Assembly: GCA_025996865.1 (NCBI GenBank)
Contig: BNTV01000008.1
Coordinates: 1 to 64,000, forward strand
Source of the DNA: Bacteroidia bacterium
GTDB taxonomy: Bacteria; Bacteroidota; Bacteroidia; Bacteroidales; Azobacteroidaceae
Reading direction: 5' to 3'
Length of the DNA: 64,000 nt
In this document: in pieces, positions 8,595 through 16,650 of the stretch
Layout: the number at the start of each line of letters is the position of its first letter
Numbering within the stretch: position 1 is the stretch's first letter
Translations under genes and position numbers: made by a program
Notes under the pieces: generated by a model
Told to the model about the DNA's origin: nothing
The model's database searches: none
Seen by the model: only the letters and a program-made list of their open reading frames with translations

Positions 8595-9227
8595 ATGAAA
8601 AAGATAATTTCAACACTATTTCTGTTTGTCTGTTTACCGTTTTTCTTGCCGGCGCAAACGGCGGAAAAGCTATTTATATCCATGCCGGAATCCATGTTGC
8701 TGACATTGACGGAGATAAATCGTCTGGAATTAGTAGAGGCGTATAAAGTCGGATTGACGGCAGCCGTCGAAAATCAAATGGGCGATTCCTGTTTCCTCGT
8801 TCGCATGACTGATGATTACATGCAGATTCTGGAAGGAAAAAGTAGTTTGGAGTTAATTGCTCTTCAAATGATAAACGATTCGAAAATCATTTGTCTTATC
8901 CGCACCGTTTGTGCGCCGTTTTGCGACAGTAATGTAGCGTTTTACACCGTCAACTGGAAAAAGCTGAATAATGATGTGTTTATTACGCCGGCAGGAAAAG
9001 CGCAGTTTATCAAAAACAGCGTCAATCCCGACGAACAAAAAGTACGAAATGCACTGATTCCTTCGGATATTTTGCTGATGCAATTCCGCTACAATCCGGA
9101 CAGTCGTGAGTTATTGCAATATTACAATACGCCGCAATATTTGAATGGCGAAGACAGAGAAAAAGTCCTGCCTTATTTGAAAGATACGCCGGTTGTATTT
9201 AAGTGGAATCAGAGTCGGTTTGAGTAA
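8595..9227 (+). CDS. DUF3256 family exported protein
   Basis: 210 residues from the chosen ATG. It begins with a signal peptide (MKKIISTLFLFVCLPFFLPA, then QT). The segment LFISMPESMLLTLTEINRLELVEAY and the later DSKIICLIRTVCAPFCDSNVAFY match what is recalled of DUF3256, a Bacteroidales family of unknown function. The two cysteines in VCAPFCDS could form a disulphide. The frame can start 10 residues earlier at 8565, but that start would lie upstream of the -7 box and weaken the signal peptide. Confidence 0.75.
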   Translation: MKKIISTLFLFVCLPFFLPAQTAEKLFISMPESMLLTLTEINRLELVEAYKVGLTAAVENQMGDSCFLVRMTDDYMQILEGKSSLELIALQMINDSKIICLIRTVCAPFCDSNVAFYTVNWKKLNNDVFITPAGKAQFIKNSVNPDEQKVRNALIPSDILLMQFRYNPDSRELLQYYNTPQYLNGEDREKVLPYLKDTPVVFKWNQSRFE

Positions 9228-9243
9228 ATTAAAAACGGTCTTT

Positions 9244-9275
9244 TTTGTCGTTCTCAAAACAATATACTATTTTTG
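9244..9275 (+). promoter_or_regulatory. Consensus Bacteroidota promoter for the VapC-type pair
   Basis: TTTG at 9244-9247 and TATTTTTG at 9268-9275 are separated by exactly 20 bp: a full consensus -33/-7 promoter. The antitoxin ATG follows 25 bp later at 9300. Confidence 0.7.
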
Positions 9276-9299
9276 TAGTTGATTAAATATAAAAAAATT

Positions 9300-9554
9300 A
9301 TGTATAGACAGATATTTACTCCAACAGAGCATAACCATGTTGTTCCGGTTACCATTCCAAAAGAATGGTATGGAAGGGAGGTTGAAATTATTGTTTCTCC
9401 CATTACAATAACAGAAACAAAAAAGGAAACAAGAGAAGAAAGATTCATGAAATTATTCGGCGCTTGGGAATCCGACAAGTCGGCAGAAGAAATTATTGCT
9501 GAAATTTACAATAGTCGTACTTCAGGCAAAACCCGAATCTTGGAAGAATTATAA
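9300..9554 (+). CDS. Putative antitoxin of a VapBC-type pair
   Basis: 84 residues from ATG 9300; the frame is open from a TTG at 9279, but that lies next to the -7 box. The N-terminal half (VVPVTIPKEWYGREVEIIVSP) looks like a beta-rich DNA-binding antitoxin fold. The C-terminal half is charged (ETREERFMKLFGAWESDKSAEEI) and could bind the toxin. Assignment rests mainly on its position 3 bp before a PIN-domain toxin gene. Confidence 0.7.
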   Translation: MYRQIFTPTEHNHVVPVTIPKEWYGREVEIIVSPITITETKKETREERFMKLFGAWESDKSAEEIIAEIYNSRTSGKTRILEEL

Positions 9555-9557
9555 TTT

Positions 9558-9962
9558 ATGGCTAATTATTTGTTAGATACCAATATTTGTGTTTTTTTCT
9601 TGCGTGGCAAAAAATCGCTTGTAAAGCAAATTCTTGAAAAAGGACTTGACAATTGTTTTATTTCAGAAATAACCGTTGGCGAATTGCTGTATGGAGTTGA
9701 ATGTGACCAATATAATTCTAAGAAAAATAGAGAAAAGGTCGAAGGTCTTGTTGACCTTCTTACTGTTATTCCTATAACTAACGTGTTGCAAGAGTATGCA
9801 AGAGAAAAAGCTGTGTTGAGGAAACAAGGCAAATTAATTGACGATATAGATCTTTTAATCGGTGCTACTGCTATTGTAAACGACATGATTTTAGTTACTG
9901 ATAATGAAAAGCATCTCAATCGTTTGTCAAACATAAAAATTGAAAACTGGGTAAAACAATAA
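9558..9962 (+). CDS. PIN-domain toxin, VapC-like ribonuclease
   Basis: 134 residues, normal for VapC. The acidic active-site positions are visible: D7 in LLDTN, E42 in TVGELLYG, the DDIDLLIGA cluster near 95-98 and D115 in LVTDNEKHL. PIN toxins cut tRNA or rRNA and are held inactive by the partner antitoxin encoded just upstream; the pair shares one promoter and probably represses it. Confidence 0.88.
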   Translation: MANYLLDTNICVFFLRGKKSLVKQILEKGLDNCFISEITVGELLYGVECDQYNSKKNREKVEGLVDLLTVIPITNVLQEYAREKAVLRKQGKLIDDIDLLIGATAIVNDMILVTDNEKHLNRLSNIKIENWVKQ

Positions 9963-10039
9963 ATTAATTACTTATGGTAAAATAACTGCGTAAAAATACG
10001 TAAAAGACATATTAGAAATAGCGTTTTGCTATATTCTTG

Positions 10040-10147
10040 CTATTGAAACGTGAGAAATTTCAAAAAAGACCAGGAATAAGTTAAAACGCCCGCAGAAATG
10101 CGGGCTTACTTATTTGGTTCAAGGGTACTTTCTCACGACCTCAATAG
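10040..10147. ncRNA. Candidate structured RNA: long imperfect hairpin
   Basis: Four blocks pair in order across 108 bp. CTATTGA (10040-10046) pairs with TCAATAG (10141-10147), and CGTGAGAAA (10049-10057) with TTTCTCACG (10129-10137). An AATAAGT block pairs with ACTTATT, and GCCCGCA (10088-10094) with TGCGGGC (10099-10105) around a GAAA tetraloop. A weak CGGA/TCCG stem with seven Ts follows at 10148-10171. This suggests an independent small RNA or a leader for the HTH gene 20 bp further on. No family is recognised and no protein frame fits. Confidence 0.5.
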
Positions 10148-10191
10148 CGGATAATGTAAGTCCGTTTTTTTATTGCCTATGAGTGAAGAAA

Positions 10192-10422
10192 ATGACACTA
10201 AAGACTATGATAGAGGAAGAATTTCATATCGGAAATTTGATACGAGAAAAAATCAAAGAAAAAGAGAGAAGTATCTCTTGGCTTGCCAAAAAATTAGGTT
10301 GCGATAGCAGTAATTTGCATAAAACGCTGTCACAACAACACATTTATTCCGGCTTATTACTGAAAATATCTAAAATATTGGAACACGATTTTTTTACCTC
10401 ATATTCAGAACTTCTAAAATAA
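10192..10422 (+). CDS. Small HTH (Cro/CI-like) DNA-binding protein
   Basis: 76 residues from ATG 10192 (a GTG at 10183 would add three). The core SISWLAKKLGCDSSNLHKTLSQQHIYSGLLLKISKIL reads as a helix-turn-helix of the XRE type: one helix for placement, a turn at LGCDSSN and a recognition helix. Such single-domain proteins occur widely in Bacteroidota. It lies between the candidate RNA and a set of direct repeats that could be its operators. Confidence 0.65.
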   Translation: MTLKTMIEEEFHIGNLIREKIKEKERSISWLAKKLGCDSSNLHKTLSQQHIYSGLLLKISKILEHDFFTSYSELLK

Positions 10423-10430
10423 AAATGGCA

Positions 10431-10491
10431 AAATTTACCATATAACTTGGTGAAATCTACTGTAAAAACAGGTGAAATTTACCATATAACT
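10431..10491. repeat. Direct repeats after the HTH gene, possible operators
   Basis: AAATTTACCATATAACT occurs at 10431-10447 and again at 10475-10491. A related GTGAAATCTACTGTA lies between them. They overlap the region just before the promoter of the next gene, so they may bind a regulator such as the adjacent HTH protein. Confidence 0.5.
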
Positions 10492-10492
10492 A

Positions 10493-10524
10493 TTTGATTA
10501 ATAAAAATTTACATATTACCTTAG
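10493..10524 (+). promoter_or_regulatory. Promoter for the LPP20/CsgG-like operon
   Basis: TTTG at 10493-10496 and TACCTTAG (one mismatch to TAnnTTTG) at 10517-10524, spaced by 20 bp. The direct repeats end two bases before the -33 box. Confidence 0.5.
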
Positions 10525-10560
10525 CGGCCGATTTTAACTTATTTAACAAACAACAAACGT

Positions 10561-11121
10561 ATGCATAAATTAAATCTCTTATTTTTGGTATTCTCTTTGT
10601 TGGCCGGGATAAGCTTTACTTCTTGTGGAGGTGCAAAACCGGTTGCCAAAGTGGAACAAGAAAAGGAAGTGATCGTTCCCTGTGATGATCAGGTATCCGA
10701 CAAAAACTTTTTTCGCGGACAAGGCATCGGACAAAGCAAAGACCTGAATACCGCCCGCGAAAAAGCCCGAATGAACGCCAATCAAGCGTTGGCAACCGGA
10801 ATTTCGGTAGTTACAAAGCGTGTTTCGGAACGCTATGTAAATGATGCCGGACAGTCGCCTGCCGACTATGCCGAAACTTTTGAAACGCTCTCGCGGGAAG
10901 TGGTGCAGCAGGAGTTAAGCAATGTGCGGGTTTCGTGCAGCAAAACGATGAAAACCGCCGACGGGATGTACAAGGTTTATATGGCTGTGGAAGCCGCCAA
11001 AACCGAAGTATTTGACGCCATTGACCGAAAAGCGCAGGTAAACCGGAAAGTTGAAACGATTTATGAGCGTGAAAAATTTCGGAAGATTTTTGATAGCGAA
11101 ATGGATAAGATTTCAAAATAA
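10561..11121 (+). CDS. LPP20-like lipoprotein
   Basis: 186 residues with a lipoprotein signal (GISFTSCGG, cysteine near residue 22). The body FFRGQGIGQSKDLNTAREKA with following alanine-rich helix and a second half ending in KTADGMYKVYMAVEAAK resembles the LPP20/FlgT-type domain found in envelope lipoproteins. It leads an operon with a beta-barrel protein, a CsgG-like protein and a second LPP20-like protein, so it probably acts in the same outer-membrane assembly. Exact role unknown. Confidence 0.7.
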   Translation: MHKLNLLFLVFSLLAGISFTSCGGAKPVAKVEQEKEVIVPCDDQVSDKNFFRGQGIGQSKDLNTAREKARMNANQALATGISVVTKRVSERYVNDAGQSPADYAETFETLSREVVQQELSNVRVSCSKTMKTADGMYKVYMAVEAAKTEVFDAIDRKAQVNRKVETIYEREKFRKIFDSEMDKISK

Positions 11122-11166
11122 GAATAGAAATTCAATTTTTATTAATTTTTAAAATAATTTTAAACA

Positions 11167-11703
11167 ATGAAAAAAGTATTATTAAGTTTAGTTGCCATAC
11201 TGATAATCAGTGTGGGAAGCGCAAAGGCGCAAACAGTGTGGGGAATACGCGCGGGAATGGGTGCTCCAATAGTGACAAGTGATAGTGAAAGTCTATCTGG
11301 AAAATTCGGATTTGAGATTGGTCCAACTGCATATTTTTCACTGAATAATAAATTGTATTTGAATGCTGCTGCTTTGTTCAGTATGAAAACCTTCGAATAT
11401 ATCTCATTAAGTTATCTGGAAGTCCCTGCATATCTTGGCTATAGAGTTCCGCTGGGTAAGATAGAGACCTATTTACAGGCAGGTCCTTATGTAGGGTACA
11501 AAATTTCGGAATCCATTGATAGTAACATTGGTTACGAGGGCGGAACTGTTGCCAATGATTTTGACGCAGGTATAGCCGTGATGTACGGAGTCAACATCAA
11601 TCGCTTTAAGATCGAAATAGGTGCTAAATATGGTCTTACAGATGTTTCCGGTTACGGAGAAAAATTAATAACTCCATTCTTGGGAGTAAGTTACATTTTC
11701 TAA
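11167..11703 (+). CDS. Outer-membrane beta-barrel (porin-like) protein
   Basis: 178 residues: signal peptide ending at SVGSAKA-QT, then alternating amphipathic strands starting WGIRAGMGAPIV and ending in GVSYIF with a C-terminal phenylalanine, as in small OmpA/OmpW-type barrels (OMP_b-brl). No periplasmic peptidoglycan domain is present. It lies between the two lipoprotein-type genes and may be a partner or a structural barrel. Confidence 0.8.
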   Translation: MKKVLLSLVAILIISVGSAKAQTVWGIRAGMGAPIVTSDSESLSGKFGFEIGPTAYFSLNNKLYLNAAALFSMKTFEYISLSYLEVPAYLGYRVPLGKIETYLQAGPYVGYKISESIDSNIGYEGGTVANDFDAGIAVMYGVNINRFKIEIGAKYGLTDVSGYGEKLITPFLGVSYIF

Positions 11704-11719
11704 AAAAAACACAATCACT

Positions 11720-11747
11720 CTGTCGTTTTTTGCAATAAAAACGACAG
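11720..11747 (+). terminator. Perfect 11-bp hairpin between the barrel and CsgG-like genes
   Basis: CTGTCGTTTTT (11720-11730) and AAAAACGACAG (11737-11747) pair perfectly around TGCAAT. There is no T run directly after it, so it may reduce rather than end transcription into the following gene. Confidence 0.5.
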
Positions 11748-11764
11748 GGTCTATCTGTTTCGAT

Positions 11765-12694
11765 ATGAATAAATTTTCACTCATTATTTCTATGTGTTTG
11801 TTGCTGTTTGTGCAAATCCTTATTGCACAAGAATCCAAATTGCGCATAGCTGTATTTGATCCCACCATTTCGGGAAAATCATTCGACGAAGGCACCGGCG
11901 TAATTGTGCGCGAAATGGTCAGCACTTCCATAGTAGAAACAGGAAAATACATAATTATCGAACGTTCATTGATAGATAAAATCTTGAAAGAACAAAAATT
12001 TTCCAATTCCGGAGCCGTGAACGAAAGTCAAGTAAGTGAACTTGGGAAACTTGCAGGTGCAGACAAAGTTATATTGTGTGTCTTGTCATCATACAGCGAG
12101 AAAGGAATGCTTTCTTTAAAGATGATTGATGTGGAAAGCGCCAACATTGAAAATCAAAAATCAAAATTGGTGGGTCAAATGGATATTCTTGATATAATTA
12201 CTCCACTCACTTTCGATCTTATCGGCATAGAACAACCTAAAATTCTTTCGAAAACGACAAAAGACAAGAAAAAAGAGGACAAAGAAGATAATGTTTTTAA
12301 GGCAGGAATTAACACTGTTTTAGGTGGTTTAAAATCCCAAAAAGAAAAGTTTGCCGAAAGTATGAATAAAGAAGAAAGCACAGATTTTACAGTTTCGTCA
12401 TCAAAAAAATCACCCGAAGGAACAGAAATTTCAATAATATTTGCAGGTGTGAAAAACGGCAAAAATCCCGATGCTAAAATTTACATAGACGACAAATTTA
12501 TTGGTGGAGGAACGCTAAACGGAGGTTTTTCAATTAATTTTAACGATAATAGTCCAGGTGAACATCAAATTCGTGTCGAGTGGTCAGGCGTCGTGTCTTC
12601 CAAATCGTTCAAAGTCAATACAAGAACTAAAAACCGTGTTGTTTTTGACTACACAAAAGGCGGCTTCGGATACGAATTTAAAATATCCAACTGA
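11765..12694 (+). CDS. CsgG-like outer-membrane assembly protein
   Basis: 309 residues. After a signal peptide (LLLFVQILIAQES), residues ~25-150 match the CsgG/LpoB-type fold: RIAVFDPT, GTGVIVREMVSTSIVETGKYIIIERSLIDKIL, VSELGKLAGADKVILCVLS and LKMIDVESANI. The C-terminal part (ISIIFAGVKNGKNPDAKIYIDDKFIGGG) resembles a PEGA-like small beta domain. CsgG proteins form secretion pores and LpoB-like proteins activate penicillin-binding proteins; which applies here is not decided by sequence. It is followed 2 bp later by another envelope gene. Confidence 0.75.
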   Translation: MNKFSLIISMCLLLFVQILIAQESKLRIAVFDPTISGKSFDEGTGVIVREMVSTSIVETGKYIIIERSLIDKILKEQKFSNSGAVNESQVSELGKLAGADKVILCVLSSYSEKGMLSLKMIDVESANIENQKSKLVGQMDILDIITPLTFDLIGIEQPKILSKTTKDKKKEDKEDNVFKAGINTVLGGLKSQKEKFAESMNKEESTDFTVSSSKKSPEGTEISIIFAGVKNGKNPDAKIYIDDKFIGGGTLNGGFSINFNDNSPGEHQIRVEWSGVVSSKSFKVNTRTKNRVVFDYTKGGFGYEFKISN

Positions 12695-12696
12695 AA

Positions 12697-13710
12697 ATGA
12701 AACGAAATTTAACAACAGTATTGTTTTTATTCGTTGCCTCATTTGCTTTTGCCCAAAAACCAATGTGGATAATCAACAGCGAATATTACCCTAAAACAGA
12801 ATATCTTACCGGATTTTCCACCAACAAGGGTGTCGAAACACCAACATTTATTAAGTCATTGAAAGCAAGCGCAAAATCAGAATTAATTGAAAGTATAAAA
12901 GTACAGGTTTCAAGTATCAAAGCATTGCACAAATCCGAACAAAACGGCATTTACAGCGAAGATTACACCGCCACGACCACTTCTTTTGCCAATGCCGAAA
13001 TCAACGGCTTAAAAACAGAATACTACTACGACAAAACTTCACAAACGGGCTATGCACTGGCATACGCCGAAAAAAGTGAGGTAAAAGGCTGGTACAAAGC
13101 CAATATTTCCTTTATCCTGCAAAAAATCGAAACCGCCGTAAACAATGCAAAACAATTTGAAGCAACCGGAAATAAAGGAAAATCGAAACGAACTTTCGAA
13201 GAAATTCTTCCGTTGTTCGATGAACTCAACTTTTCGCAATCGTTACTCATTGCTATCGAAGGCAATGAGCCGGAATACGCTCAAATTCCTGAAACATTAG
13301 CATTTAAATCAACGGTTATTCAAGCGCTTTCACGTTTACAAGCAGCAATCATTGTTTTTGTTCAATCCAAAGAAACAAACTTTGGAAAACAAGTTCATAT
13401 TCTTGCCCCAAAACTCAAAGCAGAACTCTCGGAACACGGTTGCAGTTTTACCGATAACCCAAACGAAGCGGATTGGATACTGAATATTAATACCTCTACC
13501 CGAAAAGGCAGCGAAGTTGACGGTATTTATTTTTCATATTTGGATGCTGAAATTTCGCTTATAGAACTGCGTACAGGCAAAGAAATATATAACAACAACT
13601 TCACCGACCTCAAAGGCGGTGCACTCGACTATGACCGCGCAGGACGAAAGGCATACGACACAGGGCTAAAACAAATCACAGCTGAAATAGTAAAAAATTT
13701 GGAAAAGTAG
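12697..13710 (+). CDS. LPP20-domain-like exported protein
   Basis: 337 residues with a cleavable signal peptide (VASFAFAQKPMW). The N-terminal half repeats the pattern of the operon's first lipoprotein (YLTGFSTNKG ... LKASAKSELIESIKVQVSS ... TGYALAYAEKSEVKGWYKA), which fits an LPP20-like domain. The C-terminal half (ADWILNINTSTRKGSEV ... ISLIELRTGKEIYNNNFTDLKGGALDYDRAGRKAYDTG) resembles domains that follow CsgG-type proteins. The stop TAG at 13708-13710 is followed by a further 53 open codons in the same frame. Confidence 0.65.
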   Translation: MKRNLTTVLFLFVASFAFAQKPMWIINSEYYPKTEYLTGFSTNKGVETPTFIKSLKASAKSELIESIKVQVSSIKALHKSEQNGIYSEDYTATTTSFANAEINGLKTEYYYDKTSQTGYALAYAEKSEVKGWYKANISFILQKIETAVNNAKQFEATGNKGKSKRTFEEILPLFDELNFSQSLLIAIEGNEPEYAQIPETLAFKSTVIQALSRLQAAIIVFVQSKETNFGKQVHILAPKLKAELSEHGCSFTDNPNEADWILNINTSTRKGSEVDGIYFSYLDAEISLIELRTGKEIYNNNFTDLKGGALDYDRAGRKAYDTGLKQITAEIVKNLEK

Positions 13711-13872
13711 AAAGAGCAATCAAAATACATTCCTCCGCCTGCTCAACCCAATCCCGAAAATCAGCTTTCTTTTGATAACAAGGTCAATTATTCCATGCCG
13801 GAAAGAATGAGAGCAAGTTTTGAAACATTTATGCAAGATTTCTCCGGAAAACTACCTGTTCACTTTCCCTAA
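13711..13872 (+). pseudogene. In-frame open tail after the preceding stop; partly a copy of glycosyltransferase DNA
   Basis: In the frame of the preceding gene, 53 sense codons follow its TAG until TAA at 13870-13872, beginning KEQSKYIPPPAQP and ending SGKLPVHFP. The first ~60 bp (13721-13783) are a near copy, in the same DNA orientation, of 15539-15601 at the end of the glycosyltransferase gene, where the strand is antisense. The proline-rich reading is therefore probably accidental. The rest (SMPERMRASFETFMQDFSG) is of unknown origin. No start codon or ribosome site supports an independent gene. Confidence 0.4.
13721..13783. repeat. Direct repeat copy A flanking the SWIM gene
   Basis: About 60 bp nearly identical to 15539-15601 in the same orientation; the exact shared core is CCTCCGCCTGCTCAACCCAA and its flanks. 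The two copies bracket the SWIM-domain gene. Confidence 0.8.
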
Positions 13873-15486
13873 TAATTCCATCATTTTAGGTCGTCTTTTA
13901 TATTTAAGTTTATAATTATCAATCATTTGCAATACAACTTTATCTCCATTTGGAATGTCCTTTATTAGTTTTAACAGCCGACACACATATTCATAACTTC
14001 TTTCGCCGGCATTGGCGTCGGCGTACACATCAACGGCTTTTCGGAATAATTCCAATGTTTTTTCAGGATATTTTTCTAAAAAATGGCTGTGATATTTTTC
14101 TATAATCTCTGCTGAAAGGTGCGCTTCGATATAATTTAACAATCGCGCGATATGATTTTCTGCGAGTAAAAGATTCGGAATATTATATCGTTCCTGATAC
14201 CATGATTTTTCCTGTTTATCATAATGTTTGTAAAGGTTTTCAAATTCTTCTTCCCATTCTTCGCATGAAAATGCTGATTTGTAAATTTTATAGTATTTAT
14301 TATCAAAACGATTCTTGATAAATCCAAAAGCTATCGTGCGCACTTCGGGAATATCTTTTTCTTCTTGAGCAATGGTCAGCAAATATTCGTTCCAATCGCT
14401 TTCGTTATAATAACTCTCTGTTTCCTTGAATTTAGAAATCAGTTGTTTGGCTTCATGATAGCGTTTTTCGGCAATGCGTTTCTCAATCGCCAATTTACAA
14501 AAATGTTCGATTTGTAAATTTTCTTCCGTCAATTCTTCTGCTTTATCTTTTTGATTATTGGACAAATAGAAATTATACAGTCTCTTCACAATTTTTTCTG
14601 CCTCATAAGAAGATTTATTGGTGACTTTTTTCAATAATTCTTTTTGAAGCTCAATAAATTCGTCCGGATTTACAGAATTAGCCAACAATGCCATCAAGTC
14701 GTAAAATCTATTGTGTATGTTGCCGCAATATTTCTCATCTGATAATTCCTGTTTGCAGTATTCATAAAGCGAGCGTTTGTCAATTTGCTTATTTACTGTC
14801 ATTTCCGCCAAAATTTCAAAAAAACCTTCTTGATAATCGGTGTAAACATAATCACGTGCCTCGTCGTCCAGCTCTTCGTACCAATCGGCGTATGCTTCAA
14901 TAACGGCTTTGCAAACCAACAATGCGTCATCGTATTTTTGTTGCTTGACAAAATCGTTTGCCTTCCTGAGCCACTCGCCCAAAATGCTCAAATCGGGTTC
15001 CGCAGCCTCATCGCCATATTCGTAATAGTCGTCTTCATCAAACTCTACTTCATTCAAATCGCTCTCAACAAGTGATTTATAAAAATTTTCATCCGTTTTT
15101 CCGGCAGATATTTTCAATTTTTCAGCAAATTCTAAAGTAATGGCTTTGGTCAAGTCGTTGTCATATTTTGCCTTTTTGATAACAAACGTCCTCAATTCGT
15201 CAAGCGAAACATTTCGCAAAATATCTTCCACTGTCAGTTCGTTTTCCTTTTGCTTGGTTTCAAACTGTTTTATTTGCTCTTTTATAGCTGTTTGTAAAAA
15301 TCCGATATGTTTACACGGATAACCGTCACTCGGACACGAACACGAAAAATTCTTTCGCTGTCCGTTTGCGTCAAATTCGATTTTAACGATATAAGTACCG
15401 TAATTACCGTGGTATCTGGCTTGCCATTTGTTTTCGGCAGTCTGCTGAAGGTCTGAAAAGTCGCGTGTCATAATTATATCTTTCAT
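13852..15486 (-). CDS. SWIM zinc-finger domain protein
   Basis: 544 residues from the chosen ATG. Near the N-terminus the motif SCSCPSDGYPCKHIGFL gives the CxC...CxH zinc ligands of a SWIM domain. The remaining ~450 residues are helical and rich in acidic and aromatic residues with TPR-like pairs (ALLVCKAVIEAYADWYEEL, ELFRKAVDVYADANAGERSY). SWIM domains bind DNA or protein. A longer frame reaches 15513 inside the end of the glycosyltransferase gene, but the ATG at 15486 lies just after that gene's stop and begins MKDIIMTRDF, a better start. The gene is bracketed by direct repeats, so it is probably an insertion. Confidence 0.8.
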   Translation of the reverse strand: MKDIIMTRDFSDLQQTAENKWQARYHGNYGTYIVKIEFDANGQRKNFSCSCPSDGYPCKHIGFLQTAIKEQIKQFETKQKENELTVEDILRNVSLDELRTFVIKKAKYDNDLTKAITLEFAEKLKISAGKTDENFYKSLVESDLNEVEFDEDDYYEYGDEAAEPDLSILGEWLRKANDFVKQQKYDDALLVCKAVIEAYADWYEELDDEARDYVYTDYQEGFFEILAEMTVNKQIDKRSLYEYCKQELSDEKYCGNIHNRFYDLMALLANSVNPDEFIELQKELLKKVTNKSSYEAEKIVKRLYNFYLSNNQKDKAEELTEENLQIEHFCKLAIEKRIAEKRYHEAKQLISKFKETESYYNESDWNEYLLTIAQEEKDIPEVRTIAFGFIKNRFDNKYYKIYKSAFSCEEWEEEFENLYKHYDKQEKSWYQERYNIPNLLLAENHIARLLNYIEAHLSAEIIEKYHSHFLEKYPEKTLELFRKAVDVYADANAGERSYEYVCRLLKLIKDIPNGDKVVLQMIDNYKLKYKRRPKMMELLGKVNR

Positions 15487-15499
15487 TTTTATAAATAAA

Positions 15500-16588
15500 T
15501 CATTTCTTCGCAAAAATCGGATGTATGCTTAACGCTTCCAAAATATATTCCTCCGCCTGCTCAACCCAATCCCTGAAATCAGCTTTCTTATGATAAAGAG
15601 GAATATACTCCAGCAATTTCTCCAAATCAAAATCACCGGCAACAATCCCCGCCCCCAATTGTGAAGTCTCAAAAGCATTGCAAGCCTGCTCAATATGCGT
15701 AGGCACTACCAGAACGGGTTTTCCCATATACATCGCTTCACACACCGACTCAAATCCGGCGGTTGTTGCATAAGCCTTACATCCGGCCATATATTCGATA
15801 AACCGTTTATCGTTCAGACGATGGAAAGACAGGTGGTCATTGATGACCGTTTCTTCCGCTGCTCCTTTCCTGTCCCAAAAGAAATGCAGATATACATCGG
15901 GATGTTCCTGCTGAAACTGAATGATTCCATCGGCATAAGTATCGTTCAACATATATCCGTGCAGGTAATTTCCATCGCTGACTTGCGTTTCCAGAACCGC
16001 TTTCCGCAGTAAAGGAGGAACTACAAAAATCCGGCGTTCCGGAATATTTTCCATTTTTTTGGTCGATAAAGCCAGTAATTTCCGCGCCCTGACACAAGTA
16101 AGCCGCGTGAAAAACTTCAACATGCACAATTCAACTTTGTTCGTATCGGGAAAACGGTATTCGGGATGCAGGAAAATATATTGATGAGCGATGCAAACAC
16201 ATGGAATTTTAGGAGGAAAAAGCAGGTAAGTCAAACCGACCATCAAATCATAAAAATTAATGACCACATCCACTTCTTTCTTTTTTATCTGTTTGTGGAT
16301 AAAGAAAATACTTTTAACGTAAAATCCGGCTTTGAGAAAATTATAAATAATACTAATCCAAATATTGGTTTTTTTGTTTTTCGAAGCAGGAAGAAAATTC
16401 GGACTGTCAAAGCGAAGTACCTTTGTACCGAATTTTCGGGTGAAAAATTCCGGAAGTTCCCGGAAATTACTTTTCCCCACCAAAACGGCGACAACTTCAT
16501 GTCCGTTTTTCGTCAATATATCATTCAGGGTCATGGCTTGTGTGATATGTCCCCTTCCTTCTCCTTGAACTACAAACAAAAATTTCAT
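15500..16588 (-). CDS. Glycosyltransferase (MurG/UGT-like fold)
   Basis: 362 residues. The N-terminus FLFVVQGEGRGHITQAMTL has the glycine-rich donor-domain loop of GT-B enzymes in the GT1/GT28 group. The C-terminal domain has YATTAGFESVCEAMYMGKPVLVVPTHIEQACNA, the typical nucleotide-sugar binding region where a glutamate follows a glycine-rich segment. A membrane-associated role in glycolipid or surface-glycan synthesis is likely; donor and acceptor are unknown. Its 3' coding end is copied at 13721-13783. Confidence 0.82.
   Translation of the reverse strand: MKFLFVVQGEGRGHITQAMTLNDILTKNGHEVVAVLVGKSNFRELPEFFTRKFGTKVLRFDSPNFLPASKNKKTNIWISIIYNFLKAGFYVKSIFFIHKQIKKKEVDVVINFYDLMVGLTYLLFPPKIPCVCIAHQYIFLHPEYRFPDTNKVELCMLKFFTRLTCVRARKLLALSTKKMENIPERRIFVVPPLLRKAVLETQVSDGNYLHGYMLNDTYADGIIQFQQEHPDVYLHFFWDRKGAAEETVINDHLSFHRLNDKRFIEYMAGCKAYATTAGFESVCEAMYMGKPVLVVPTHIEQACNAFETSQLGAGIVAGDFDLEKLLEYIPLYHKKADFRDWVEQAEEYILEALSIHPIFAKK
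15539..15601. repeat. Direct repeat copy B (inside the glycosyltransferase gene)
   Basis: The parental copy of the repeat at 13721-13783; it encodes the glycosyltransferase residues around KADFRDWVEQAEEYIL on the minus strand. Confidence 0.8.
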
Positions 16589-16614
16589 TGTAGAATTTTT
16601 TACCGTTTTCGGAG

Positions 16615-16645
16615 CAAATATAAGGTTTTTTTATCACAGGGACAA
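16615..16645 (-). promoter_or_regulatory. Promoter of the glycosyltransferase gene
   Basis: On the minus strand, TATATTTG (16622-16615) is an exact -7 box, with TTG of the -33 element at 16645-16643, 20 bp away. The gene starts 27 bp downstream. Confidence 0.55.
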
Positions 16646-16650
16646 TAGCA

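Noticed and set aside
10040-10171. Retron msr/msd region
   Set aside because: No reverse transcriptase gene is encoded nearby.
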